NCBI RefSeq assembly: GCF_900187965.1
Contig: NZ_FZNL01000009.1
Coordinates: 120,965-184,964, forward strand
DNA from: Flavobacterium sp. ov086
GTDB lineage: Bacteria > Bacteroidota > Bacteroidia > Flavobacteriales > Flavobacteriaceae
DNA: 64,000 nt
Reading direction: 5' to 3'
The notes beneath the pieces were generated by a model that saw only the letters and a program-made list of their open reading frames with translations, was not told the DNA's origin and made no database searches. The position numbers were made by a program, and so were the translations under genes. Positions 46,965 through 55,656 of the stretch are shown one piece after another. How positions within the stretch are numbered: the stretch's first letter is position 1; each line of letters opens with the position of its first letter.

Positions 46965-48686
46965 TTATTTTAAGGTAAAATATTCTGCCAATGGACCTAA
47001 AGCCAACGCTGGGAAGAATGATAAGGCAGCAATAATTGCAATTACAGCAAACACCATTACTCCAAAAATAGAAGTGTCAGTTTTTAAAGTTCCGGCACTT
47101 TCCGGAATGTATTTTTTATTAGCCAATAATCCTGCGATTGCCAACGGCCCAACGATAGGAATGAAACGGCTCAATAGTAACACAATTCCTGTAGTGATAT
47201 TCCAGAACGGATTGTTATCTCCTAAACCTTCAAAACCAGAACCGTTATTAGCAGCGCTTGAAGTATATTCATATAACATTTCTGAGAATCCATGATGACC
47301 GGGATTGTTTAACCAGCCAGTCGCATTTCCGCTAAACCAGTAACCCATTGCGGTATCATTTGCAGCAAAATAAGAAGCGAAAGCTGTTCCTGCTAATATT
47401 AATAAAGGGTGAAGGATAGCAATAAAAGCAGCAATTTTAACTTCCCGCGCTTCGATTTTCTTACCTAAAAACTCAGGTGTTCGACCTACCATTAATCCAG
47501 AGATAAATACAGCCAGAATAATGAAAACATAGAAGTTAAGAATACCAACTCCGCAGCCGCCATAAAAGGCATTGACCATCATGGCAAGCAATTCCATAGC
47601 ACCGGAAACTGGCATTGAACTATCGTGCATACTATTTACAGAACCTGTAGAAATTACGGTTGTGGCAATACTCCAAAAACCTGAAATCGCTGGACCAAAC
47701 CGAACCTCTTTTCCTTCCATGGCTCCGGTTGCTTGGGAGATTCCCATTTTTTCAATAGCAGGATTTCCGTTGATTTCGCTAATAACTGTTGGAATGACCA
47801 GTAATAGAAATCCAAGCGTCATGACTCCAAAAATCACATAGGATAATTTCTTTTTCTTTAGATAAAAACCTAAAGCAAAAATCATGGCAAACGGAACAAT
47901 TAATTGCGCCCATAATTCAACCGCGTTAGTAAAATAAGTTGGGTTCTCTAAAGGATGCGCCGAGTTGGCTCCAAAAAAACCACCACCATTTGTACCAATA
48001 TGTTTAATAGCGATAAATGCCGCTGCGGGTCCGCGAGAAACTTCTACATGATCACCTTGTAAAGTTGTGATAGCATCTTTTCCTTCAAACGTCATAGGAG
48101 TTCCGCTAAATAATAGAGCAACTGCTACAATAGTAGAAAGTGGTAATAAAATACGTGTACAGCTTTTGATGAAATAATTGTAAAAGTTACCCAGTTTATC
48201 CGTAGTTCTTTCTTTCATTGCAGTAAAAATCATTGCTGCAGCTGCCATTCCAACACCAGCAGAAACAAATTGCAGGAACATTAAGAACATTTGTGACAAG
48301 TAAGAAACGCCGCTTTCGCCTGAGTAATGCTGTAAATTACAATTTACGACAAATGAAATGGCAGTATTAAAAGCCAAATCAGGACTCATAGACGGGTTGT
48401 TATCGGGATTTAAAAACAATGATCCTTGAAACAGTAAAACAAAAAAGCAAAGAAAGAACCAAACCATATTTATACCTAAAAGTGCTTTTAAGTGTTGTTT
48501 CCAGTTCATTTCTTCAGTGGAATTGATGCCGCTGATTTTAAAAATAAATTTTTCAATTGGATTGAAAATTGGGTCAAACAATGTTTTATCACCCAAATAA
48601 ACTTTAGCAATATATTTTCCTATTGGAATGGCTAAAACTATCGTAATGATAAAAATACTGATGACGCCAAATAACTCTGTGTTCAT
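46965..48686 (-). CDS. kdpA: Potassium-transporting ATPase subunit A
   Basis: 573-aa channel-like subunit of KdpFABC that forms the K+ selectivity filter. About ten helices are visible. Filter-loop segments include FVVNCNLQHYSGESGVSYLSQ, IGTNGGGFFGANSAHPLENP, GSVNSMHDSSMPVSG and the C-terminal TSSAANNGSGFEGLG. Length is slightly above E. coli KdpA (557). Three very small membrane-peptide genes, the middle one KdpF, precede it; the last of them ends 36 bases upstream. Confidence 0.97.
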   Translation of the reverse strand: MNTELFGVISIFIITIVLAIPIGKYIAKVYLGDKTLFDPIFNPIEKFIFKISGINSTEEMNWKQHLKALLGINMVWFFLCFFVLLFQGSLFLNPDNNPSMSPDLAFNTAISFVVNCNLQHYSGESGVSYLSQMFLMFLQFVSAGVGMAAAAMIFTAMKERTTDKLGNFYNYFIKSCTRILLPLSTIVAVALLFSGTPMTFEGKDAITTLQGDHVEVSRGPAAAFIAIKHIGTNGGGFFGANSAHPLENPTYFTNAVELWAQLIVPFAMIFALGFYLKKKKLSYVIFGVMTLGFLLLVIPTVISEINGNPAIEKMGISQATGAMEGKEVRFGPAISGFWSIATTVISTGSVNSMHDSSMPVSGAMELLAMMVNAFYGGCGVGILNFYVFIILAVFISGLMVGRTPEFLGKKIEAREVKIAAFIAILHPLLILAGTAFASYFAANDTAMGYWFSGNATGWLNNPGHHGFSEMLYEYTSSAANNGSGFEGLGDNNPFWNITTGIVLLLSRFIPIVGPLAIAGLLANKKYIPESAGTLKTDTSIFGVMVFAVIAIIAALSFFPALALGPLAEYFTLK

Positions 48687-48722
48687 ATTTTGTTTGTTAG
48701 AAATTAAATAAAATTGGAGCTT

Positions 48723-48812
48723 TTATAAAAACATAATAAGTATTATAAAGGCTAATGACCAAGCCACACACGCATATACTATTTGCATTTTTCTTGATTG
48801 TGACTTTTTCAT
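48723..48812 (-). CDS. 29-aa membrane peptide between kdpF and kdpA
   Basis: ATG-initiated frame of 29 residues: a basic N-terminus (MKKSQSRKMQ) and one hydrophobic helix (VYACVAWSLAFIILIMFL) running to the stop. It begins 3 bases after the kdpF stop and ends 36 bases before kdpA, on the operon strand. The amphipathic-free, purely hydrophobic C-terminus and tight spacing make translation likely. I do not recognise the family. It may be an accessory to the pump like KdpF. Confidence 0.6.
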   Translation of the reverse strand: MKKSQSRKMQIVYACVAWSLAFIILIMFL

Positions 48813-48815
48813 TTT

Positions 48816-48893
48816 TTAAAATTTTTCAGGTTTGATTAATACATAAACCAAATAGCCAAAAACGGCGATCGAAATAATAAATAGTGCAGTCAT
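48816..48893 (-). CDS. kdpF: Potassium-transporting ATPase subunit F
   Basis: 25-aa single-helix peptide, the lipid-like stabiliser of the Kdp complex. The helix ALFIISIAVFGYLVYVLI and tail KPEKF match KdpF, which characteristically ends in hydrophobic residues and a short P-E-K/R-F tail. It starts 3 bases after the 28-aa peptide gene. E. coli KdpF is 29 aa. Confidence 0.85.
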   Translation of the reverse strand: MTALFIISIAVFGYLVYVLIKPEKF

Positions 48894-48896
48894 GAT

Positions 48897-48983
48897 TTAG
48901 ATTTTTTCAAAAAATTCAACTGATTTAAAACAAATGGCAAAAAGCAAAACTGCCAATGCGAGTAAAAGGAAAGTGATTAACAT
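48897..48983 (-). CDS. 28-aa membrane peptide upstream of kdpF
   Basis: ATG-initiated 28-residue frame with one helix (MLITFLLLALAVLLFAICF) followed by KSVEFFEKI. It lies 3 bases upstream of the kdpF ATG in the same direction, so the two are probably translated in succession. It resembles KdpF in size and topology but not in sequence, and could be a divergent second F-like subunit. No family recognised. Confidence 0.6.
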   Translation of the reverse strand: MLITFLLLALAVLLFAICFKSVEFFEKI

Positions 48984-49063
48984 GGATTTTTATTTTAGAT
49001 TTTAGACTTACGATTTCAGATTGCTAGCCGATTAAACAATTAAACATTTAACCGATTAAACTT

Positions 49064-49345
49064 TTATACGCCTGATGTATTAATTTGTTTGATATATTCC
49101 GCTTTAAGCGTTTGAGGAAACAGATGTGAAATATTACAGTGACGTACTTCCATAAAAGAAGAAACCGAGAAAACGTACACATTAGAAATGGCATTTTTAG
49201 TTTCGATACTTCCGGTAATAAATAAACGTTCAGCAAGTGCCAGACATTTTTTTGCTCTTACGATATTACCGGAAATGATAGATTTTTTGGTAATTTCGGC
49301 AAAGCGTTCAGCTTGTTTGTAGATTGAGGTGACTTGATTTTTCAT
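49064..49345 (-). CDS. 93-aa soluble protein heading the kdp operon
   Basis: 93-residue, helical, basic protein without signal or membrane segment: SIYKQAERFAEITKKSIISG, RAKKCLALAERLFITGS, then FMEVRHCNISHLFPQTLKAEY. From memory, close relatives sit at the head of kdp operons in other Flavobacterium (a DUF7674-like family), but I cannot verify the name. It lies 80 bases upstream of the 28-aa peptide gene, separated by repeat-like sequence. It could be a regulator or accessory of potassium uptake; no activity can be stated. Confidence 0.75.
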   Translation of the reverse strand: MKNQVTSIYKQAERFAEITKKSIISGNIVRAKKCLALAERLFITGSIETKNAISNVYVFSVSSFMEVRHCNISHLFPQTLKAEYIKQINTSGV

Positions 49346-49442
49346 GAGAATGAATTTTTTTGTTCATCTCACTTATGCCAAAATATGTTCCGAAAAAATA
49401 AGAGTGGTGCTAAAGTGTTGTAAATAAAAGGAATGTAGTTTT

Positions 49443-49464
49443 ATGCCAAAAATCAGGCATAAAA
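49443..49464. promoter_or_regulatory. Inverted repeat TTATGCC-N8-GGCATAA
   Basis: Perfect 7-bp arms with an 8-base spacer, about 100 bases upstream of the first kdp-operon gene. The same ATGCCAAAA core recurs at 49375 and twice at 53631-53660. A candidate binding site for one of the response regulators. Confidence 0.4.
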
Positions 49465-49492
49465 AAAGCCTATCAAAATGATAAGCTTTTAT
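49463..49492 (-). terminator. Displaced terminator of the kinase-regulator operon
   Basis: Stem aaaagcctatca / tgataagctttt with one mismatch and a 3-base loop. The A-run at 49463-49469 is a U-tract on the minus strand. It lies about 145 bases beyond the regulator stop, separated from it by the palindromic unit at 49521-49633. Confidence 0.7.
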
Positions 49493-49520
49493 TGAAATGA
49501 TAAGGTTGTCTCAGCTATTA

Positions 49521-49633
49521 ACGATCCTGCAAGGTTTTCAAAACCTTGCAGGTTTAAATTTTAAATAATCTATATACGAACAGTTTTGAGGAATTAGAAT
49601 ACCTGCAAGGTTTTCAAAACCTTGCAGGATCGT
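49521..49633. repeat. 113-bp unit with 33-bp inverted ends
   Basis: Two copies of the 27-bp palindrome CCTGCAAGGTTTT-C-AAAACCTTGCAGG (49526-49552 and 49602-49628) face each other with matching flanks (acgat...ggt / acc...atcgt), forming outer arms of 33 bp around 47 bp of AT-rich sequence. The right end is 1 base from the regulator's stop codon. MITE-like or BIME-like in form; it codes for nothing. Confidence 0.85.
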
Positions 49634-49634
49634 G

Positions 49635-50975
49635 CTATAAGTTATATTCTTCTAACTTTCGATATAAAGTAGCAATACCAATTTCCAACAATCTGGCCGT
49701 TTCTGCTTTATTACCTTTCGTATAGTTTAAAACCTTCTGAATATGAAGTTTTTCCACACTTTGCATAGAGAAAGCCGACATAGACTTTGTTGGTTTTTCA
49801 GGTTGATGCTGCATTTCGTAAGGCAAAACATCTGAAGTTAAAATCGTGCCGTTGCTTAATATTACAGATCTTTCGATAACATTTTTAAGTTCACGGATGT
49901 TTCCCGGCCATGAATAATTTTCTAGTTTCTGAAGAAAATCATCAGCAATATCTAAGGTTTTTTTATTCGTTTTTTCAGAAAATTGTTTGACAAATGAATG
50001 AGTAAGTGGACCAATATCTTTTATTCTTTCGCGTAAAGGCGGAAGTGTAATTTCGAAAATATTCAAACGAAAATATAAGTCAGAACGAAAACGGTGTTCC
50101 TCACTTTCTATTTTTAAATCTCTGTTTGTTGCGGCAATTAATCTGAAATTTGATTTTTTTGGAGTTGTATCACCAATCGGGATATATTCGCTGGTTTCTA
50201 AAACACGGAGTAATTTTGCCTGTAACTCTATTGGCATTTCTCCAATTTCATCAAGGAATAAAGTTCCGCCATTGGCTTCTTCAATAAAACCTTTTTTATC
50301 TTTTAAGGCTCCGGTAAAAGCACCTTGTTTGTGTCCGAATAGTTCACTTTCGAGAATTTCTTTACTGAAAGTACTGCAGTTTAAAGCCACGAAGGATTTT
50401 CCAACACGATTGCTGTTCTCGTGAATAGCTTGAGCAAAAACTTCTTTTCCGGTTCCGGTTTCGCCGGTAAGCAAAACAGTTGAATCGGTTTTGGCGACTT
50501 TTTTGGCAAGATCAATAACTTGTTCGATTCCTTTTGATTTTCCAATAATAGTATTGAAGGAATATTTATCGCCAATACGTTTTTCTAATTGCTGCACTTT
50601 TTTCTGCAAATGCGCTTTTTCGACGGCTTTGTATAAAAGCGGAATAATTTTGTCGTTATCATCGCCTTTTACGATATAATCAAAAGCACCATTTTTCATG
50701 GCTTGAACACCATCCGGAATATTCCCAAAAGCAGTCAATAAAATAACTTCAATTAATGGAAAACTTCCTTTTATATTCTGCAGAAAATCTACACCATTTC
50801 CGTCAGGCAATTTTACATCACATAAAACAACATCAATATCTGTTTGTTCGAGTTTCTTAAAACCAGATTTCAAATCTTTGGCTTCAAAAACTTCAAATCC
50901 TTCTGATTTTATAATTCGTGCCAACAGACTTCTGAGCTTTTCTTCGTCGTCTATAATTAAAATTTTATGTGTCAT
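49635..50975 (-). CDS. Sigma-54 activator-type response regulator
   Basis: 446-aa NtrC-class regulator. Receiver at residues 1-120 with Asp53 (LCDVKLPDG). AAA+ domain at about 140-380 with Walker A GETGTGKE, the sigma-54 contact loop GAFTGA, Walker [14 protein letters not shown] and the R-finger region FRSDLYFRLN. A C-terminal Fis-type helix-turn-helix (NKAETARLLEIGIATLYRKL) follows. Start ATG 50975 (MTHKILII) is used; the longer frame adds 14 residues ahead of the receiver fold. Its position just upstream of kdp and the lack of KdpE suggest it controls kdp; the kinase 60 bases upstream is its direct operon partner. Confidence 0.9.
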   Translation of the reverse strand: MTHKILIIDDEEKLRSLLARIIKSEGFEVFEAKDLKSGFKKLEQTDIDVVLCDVKLPDGNGVDFLQNIKGSFPLIEVILLTAFGNIPDGVQAMKNGAFDYIVKGDDNDKIIPLLYKAVEKAHLQKKVQQLEKRIGDKYSFNTIIGKSKGIEQVIDLAKKVAKTDSTVLLTGETGTGKEVFAQAIHENSNRVGKSFVALNCSTFSKEILESELFGHKQGAFTGALKDKKGFIEEANGGTLFLDEIGEMPIELQAKLLRVLETSEYIPIGDTTPKKSNFRLIAATNRDLKIESEEHRFRSDLYFRLNIFEITLPPLRERIKDIGPLTHSFVKQFSEKTNKKTLDIADDFLQKLENYSWPGNIRELKNVIERSVILSNGTILTSDVLPYEMQHQPEKPTKSMSAFSMQSVEKLHIQKVLNYTKGNKAETARLLEIGIATLYRKLEEYNL

Positions 50976-51035
50976 TTGAGGGAAAGTCTTGAATCGAAAT
51001 TTGTTTTCGAGATACAAATTTAGGTTTTAAATCAT

Positions 51036-53468
51036 TCAACTTTTTTGATTGATTGGAAATTCTTGTGAAAATTCAATTTTCAAAATCGTTCCGTTATTGT
51101 TTTCCATTGAAAATTCAGCATCCAGATCATCACTCAAACCTTTTATTAAACTCATCCCGAACGAATTGATTTTCTTACTGCTAAAATCTGCATCAATACC
51201 AATTCCGTTATCAGATATTGTCAATAAATATCGATTTTCTGTAGTTGCTTCAAGAGTAATAAAAATCATTCCGCTTCGATCCTCTGGAAAAGCATATTTG
51301 ATTGAATTGGTAATAGCTTCGTTCAAAATAAGTCCAAGCGGAACTGCTTGTGCAACATCTAACTCTAAAGGATCTATTTTTATTTCGAACCGAATTCTTT
51401 GCCCAAGATTGAAGGATTCTTTCAAATATTCGATCAATTCTCTGATATAATTTGGCATATTTATCGTCGAAATATTCTCAGAATTATACAATTTTTGATG
51501 AATCAGAGACATGGAATGAATTCGATGCTGACTGTTTTTTATCGCTGATAACGCCACATCATTATCCAAATAAGCCGATTGTGAGTTTAATAAACTTATT
51601 ACGGTTTGAAGATTATTTTTTACACGATGATGAATTTCTTTCAAAAGCCATTCTTTTTCATGGAGTAAATGTCTAAGATTAGCATTTTTATGTTTGATTT
51701 CTTTTTCTTTTATTTCAAGTTTAGCATGATTTCGTTGTTTTAGACGATATCGATTATACAGCAAACCAATCGTAATTAGCAGTAAAATCAAACTCCAAAT
51801 CGATAAAGTATTCAAGAGTTTTGATTTTTGTAATTCACTCTCCTGCAATTTCGACTGATCGTTTAAAAGCTTGATTTTTTCTTCTTTATTTTTAGTCTCA
51901 TATTCAATTTTTAACTCTTCGATTTGTTTATTCTTAGTGTTGCCAATAATTGAGTCACTCAGCTTTTTGTAATTTTGGAAATGTGTTAAAGCACCTTTAT
52001 AATTCCCGTTAATAGAATCTGTTTTGAACAATAAAATCTGAAACACTTCTGAATTGTAGGTTTTATTATTGGCTTTACAAAGTGTATAGACTTTATCAGT
52101 ATAGAATTTGGCCTTTTGTGGGCGATTTGTATTAGCATAAAACAAAGCCATCAAAGTATATTCATAAACAATTTCTCTAAAGGTTTCAGGAGCAGTTAAC
52201 TGTTGTGCATAATAGTCCATTTCCTTAAAATATTTTTCGGTTTGTGCGTTATTCTTCAGACCATTATAACAATTAGCTTTAATGAAAGCAACAGACATTT
52301 TATCAAAAACAATTTTTGGCGGATATTGTGCAGTCATTGAATTAATATAATCAAGAGCTTCTTTATTTTTTCCCTTTAAGGATAGAGCTGTAACAGCACT
52401 AAAAAAGCTTTTATACCAGGTACCGCTATTTAAAGTTTGCTGCCCTATTTCGATACTTTTTTTATACAGTTCCAATGCTTCCTCACTATGTCCCATTGTA
52501 TTGTATACATCTCCCAAACGCATGTAAAAAATATCGCCTAAAGTATAATCTTTTTCAGCATCCATCCTTTTTATAGTTTTTAGGGCATAGTACAAAGCGC
52601 TTTTTAAGTTACGCTGATTCAATTCGATAAATACAATGGTTGTTTCTGCAAATTGCTGGTGTGTGAAACCAATTTTTTTCAAATCGATTAAATTTTGATA
52701 CAATCTTTTTTTAGCCTCATCGATTCTTCCCGTCCAAAAATAGATGGTGGTAATTTTCATGTAGTTTTCTATTCTTTTTTCTTCTAATCCCAATGTGGCA
52801 TAAAGAGAAATGGCTTCCTGAAGTGTTTTCTCTTTTTCAGGATCGAAATTAGACAATAGAGTTCCATATGCATCGAGAGCATCTGCAAGGCCAAGTTTAT
52901 CATTCTGTTTTCGACATTCATTAATAACTTGAGAGAAGTATTTTTTTCCTTCGGGTTGATTATTTGCTTGAAAATAATACTTGCCTAACAACAATAAACT
53001 TTGATGTTGCCAATTTTTTAGTTTAAGGAAATTACTTGCATCAACTGCTTTTTTGATATATAAGAAGGCATTTTGTAAATCTTCTGGTTTTGTTCCCGGC
53101 TTAAAAAGGTAAAAGTTACCTAATTGCATCAATAGTTTAATTTGATCCTCACCTTTTGATTTTGCCAGAAGACGTTTTACCGAATTAGTATCTCCTTTTT
53201 CGATTAAATCCTTTCCAATTAAATAAGAACCATCATTAAATCCTTCGTCGTAAGCTAAAGAAACCGGTAATTTATAAGCTTTGCAAGCCAAAACAACAGA
53301 ACTGTCTACATCAATTGCACCCTGATTTGAGTTGTATAAATAGATGGAAGAAGCCTGAATCAAAAGCCTTTTTTTCTTTAAGTCATATTTAGTTACTGAA
53401 GGCGAAGTTTGTGCCCAGGATTGAAATATGAGAAAGAATAAAAAATATAAAAAATAGAATTGTTTCAT
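51036..53468 (-). CDS. TPR sensor kinase (HisKA_2 type)
   Basis: 810-aa kinase. A signal peptide (FYFLYFLFFLIFQSWAQ) leads a 500-residue periplasmic part built of tetratricopeptide repeats (for example MRLGDVYNTMGHSEEALELYKKSIEI). A coiled coil and one membrane helix follow (about 565-585). The phospho-acceptor domain is HisKA_2 type with KEIHHRVKNNLQTVISLLNSQ. The HATPase domain has LNEAITNSIKYAFP and DNGIGID. This kinase type is usual in Bacteroidota. It is cotranscribed with the sigma-54 regulator, 60 bases downstream, and diverges from a second one. Signal unknown. Confidence 0.9.
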   Translation of the reverse strand: MKQFYFLYFLFFLIFQSWAQTSPSVTKYDLKKKRLLIQASSIYLYNSNQGAIDVDSSVVLACKAYKLPVSLAYDEGFNDGSYLIGKDLIEKGDTNSVKRLLAKSKGEDQIKLLMQLGNFYLFKPGTKPEDLQNAFLYIKKAVDASNFLKLKNWQHQSLLLLGKYYFQANNQPEGKKYFSQVINECRKQNDKLGLADALDAYGTLLSNFDPEKEKTLQEAISLYATLGLEEKRIENYMKITTIYFWTGRIDEAKKRLYQNLIDLKKIGFTHQQFAETTIVFIELNQRNLKSALYYALKTIKRMDAEKDYTLGDIFYMRLGDVYNTMGHSEEALELYKKSIEIGQQTLNSGTWYKSFFSAVTALSLKGKNKEALDYINSMTAQYPPKIVFDKMSVAFIKANCYNGLKNNAQTEKYFKEMDYYAQQLTAPETFREIVYEYTLMALFYANTNRPQKAKFYTDKVYTLCKANNKTYNSEVFQILLFKTDSINGNYKGALTHFQNYKKLSDSIIGNTKNKQIEELKIEYETKNKEEKIKLLNDQSKLQESELQKSKLLNTLSIWSLILLLITIGLLYNRYRLKQRNHAKLEIKEKEIKHKNANLRHLLHEKEWLLKEIHHRVKNNLQTVISLLNSQSAYLDNDVALSAIKNSQHRIHSMSLIHQKLYNSENISTINMPNYIRELIEYLKESFNLGQRIRFEIKIDPLELDVAQAVPLGLILNEAITNSIKYAFPEDRSGMIFITLEATTENRYLLTISDNGIGIDADFSSKKINSFGMSLIKGLSDDLDAEFSMENNNGTILKIEFSQEFPINQKS

Positions 53469-53508
53469 ATTTTGCTCAGGATTAAATTTGTTAAGGTCTT
53501 GTGGTAAA

Positions 53509-53516
53509 CAAATATA
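53509..53516 (-). promoter_or_regulatory. -7 promoter element of the TPR kinase operon
   Basis: Minus-strand TATATTTG, a consensus -7 box, 41 bases upstream of the kinase start. No well-spaced -33 TTG. Confidence 0.5.
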
Positions 53517-53630
53517 AAATAAAGGCTTTTAAGTGTTTTGAACAATATCAGTAAAATCCACATAAAAGCGTTTTTTTATGATTTAAATTTAAAGAAATTA
53601 AGGTTTTGCTTCATAAAATTAACTAATTTT

Positions 53631-53660
53631 ATGCCAATATATAAGATTAATATAATGCCA
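53631..53660. promoter_or_regulatory. Tandem ATGCCAA motifs before the second regulator
   Basis: ATGCCAA at 53631 and 53655, 24 bases apart, 14-43 bases upstream of the plus-strand regulator start. The same core occurs upstream of the kdp operon (49375, 49445). Possibly a shared regulator site. Confidence 0.35.
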
Positions 53661-53673
53661 AAACGCTATAATT

Positions 53674-55656
53674 ATGAAAACGAATTCCGGCGGAATAAAT
53701 AATGTATCTAAAACAACATTTAAAAAGCGAATTTTAATTGTTGAAGATCAATTTATTGAAGCGCATGATTTGCAATTAATACTCGAAAAAGCAAATTATG
53801 AAGTGACTGGAATTGCACGTTCTGTTGATAAGGCATTAGAACAAATTGAAAGCGAAAAACCTGATTTGGTCTTTTTGGATATTATGCTAAAAGGAACCCG
53901 AAACGGAATCGAATTGGCTCAGATTTTAAAAGAAAAGCATATTGGATTCATTTTTATTTCGGCCAATTCCAGCAAAAGTATTTTAGATCAGGCAAAAACG
54001 ACACAACCATACGGATTTATCGTAAAACCTTTTAGAGAGCAAGATGTTTTAACCACGCTTGAGATTGCTTTTTATCGTCAGGAATATAGTTTAGAATCGC
54101 AGTTGATGCAGCAATTACAACTTCAGAATGGTATCAATGAAATTGTAAATTCTGATTTGAAATGGGAAGATGCATTGTTATTGTTGGCAAAAAAAATACA
54201 ATCCTTTATTTCGTTTGATTACTTAGAAGTTGGTTTTCTGAATACGAAAAGTTATGACAATTTGGGTATTATACGTAAAAACATAGACGATTACCAGATT
54301 ATAAGTCCCGAAAAACTATCTAAAATAGCAGATGTTTCGGTAAAAGAATTAAATGAGACTTATAAAAAATCAAAACCTGATGCAAAGCCTATTATATATA
54401 GCGAAGAATCTTTGATTAATAATTTTCAGGAAGCACCAATAAAAAGTTTAATTGCTCATAATTTCGGAATCAAATCGTATTTGGTTTTCCCAATTACAAT
54501 CGCATCAGCTCAAAAATTTTATTTTACTTTTTACAGTAGAAATTTTAATATATATTCAGGTGAAAATTTAAAACTGCTATCAAATTTAGAGAATAATTTA
54601 ATCCAGTTTATCAATAAAGCCAATTCAGGAGAAGTTTTGAATATGGGTGAAAAAGTAAAAAAAGAAACAATAAGTAAAAGTTCAGCTTCTGAAAAAAGAA
54701 TAATTGGCTTTGAGGGAATAATAGGAAACAGCAGTCAGATGATAACTGTTTTTGACCATATTAGAAAAGTAGCTCCTTCAGATACTTCCGTTTTAGTTTT
54801 GGGCGAAAGCGGAACAGGAAAAGAGAAAATCGCTCAAAGTATTCATGCACTTTCTCCTCGAAAAGACAAACCCTTGGTCATTATAAATTGTGGGGCCATT
54901 CCTGAAAATCTTGCAGAATCATTGCTTTTCGGACACGAAAGAGGTGCTTTTACCGGAGCTTTAGACAGACGAATTGGTAAATTTGAATTGGCCGATCGTG
55001 GAACTATTTTTTTAGATGAAATAGGAGAAATGCCATTAGAACTTCAGGTTAAACTATTGCGCGTTTTGCAGGAAAGAGAAATCGAACGTATTGGTGGAAA
55101 AGCACCTCTAAAAGTTGATGTTAGAATTATTGCCGCCACCAATAAAAACTTAGAAGAGGAAGTTGCTGCCGGACGATTTAGAATGGATTTGTATTATCGT
55201 CTGCATGTTTTTCCAATCTTAGTTCCGCCATTAAAAAAACGAAAAGAAGATATTCCGGAATTAGCAAACTATTTTACTCAGGTTTATAGTGAGAAAATGG
55301 GGCGAAAAGCTCCTGTATTTTCAGAAGATGCTTTACAGCAAATCATGAATTACAACTGGCCGGGAAATATTAGAGAATTAGAACATGTGATACAACGCGC
55401 AATTTTATTGACGGACGGGAACACAATTAAAGAAATCGAATTTTCGTCATCTTCAAAAATGCATCCTGATCAGGTAAACGAGTCATTTTCGATCAAAACT
55501 ATTCTGGAAAACGAAAGAGATTATATTTTGTACATCCTGAAAAAGTGCAACGGAAAAATATCAGGAACTGGTGGTGCAGCAGAAATTCTGGACATACATC
55601 CTTCAACATTAAATTCAAAAATCAAAAAACTGGAAATCAAAAGAGAATTAAATTAA
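53674..55656 (+). CDS. Sigma-54 activator with receiver and GAF-like domain
   Basis: 660-aa regulator. Receiver at residues 17-135 with Asp69 (VFLDIMLKG). An intermediate domain of about 190 residues (145-335) has GAF-like character ([21 protein letters not shown]). The AAA+ sigma-54 activator domain at about 350-590 has [26 protein letters not shown] and the R-finger region [12 protein letters not shown]-terminal Fis-type HTH ([20 protein letters not shown]) ends the protein. It diverges from the TPR-kinase/regulator operon, and its last 9 bases overlap the convergent hydrolase gene. Confidence 0.9.
   Translation: MKTNSGGINNVSKTTFKKRILIVEDQFIEAHDLQLILEKANYEVTGIARSVDKALEQIESEKPDLVFLDIMLKGTRNGIELAQILKEKHIGFIFISANSSKSILDQAKTTQPYGFIVKPFREQDVLTTLEIAFYRQEYSLESQLMQQLQLQNGINEIVNSDLKWEDALLLLAKKIQSFISFDYLEVGFLNTKSYDNLGIIRKNIDDYQIISPEKLSKIADVSVKELNETYKKSKPDAKPIIYSEESLINNFQEAPIKSLIAHNFGIKSYLVFPITIASAQKFYFTFYSRNFNIYSGENLKLLSNLENNLIQFINKANSGEVLNMGEKVKKETISKSSASEKRIIGFEGIIGNSSQMITVFDHIRKVAPSDTSVLVLGESGTGKEKIAQSIHALSPRKDKPLVIINCGAIPENLAESLLFGHERGAFTGALDRRIGKFELADRGTIFLDEIGEMPLELQVKLLRVLQEREIERIGGKAPLKVDVRIIAATNKNLEEEVAAGRFRMDLYYRLHVFPILVPPLKKRKEDIPELANYFTQVYSEKMGRKAPVFSEDALQQIMNYNWPGNIRELEHVIQRAILLTDGNTIKEIEFSSSSKMHPDQVNESFSIKTILENERDYILYILKKCNGKISGTGGAAEILDIHPSTLNSKIKKLEIKRELN

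Noticed and set aside
49361..49380. Sigma-54 promoter (TTGGCAT) upstream of the kdp operon
   Set aside because: On the minus strand TGGCAT is present but the required GC 12 bases downstream of GG is absent (AT on the plus strand at 49366-49367).
49521..49633. CRISPR-like repeats
   Set aside because: Only two copies, each a palindrome in a mirrored pair, with no regular spacers and no cas genes.
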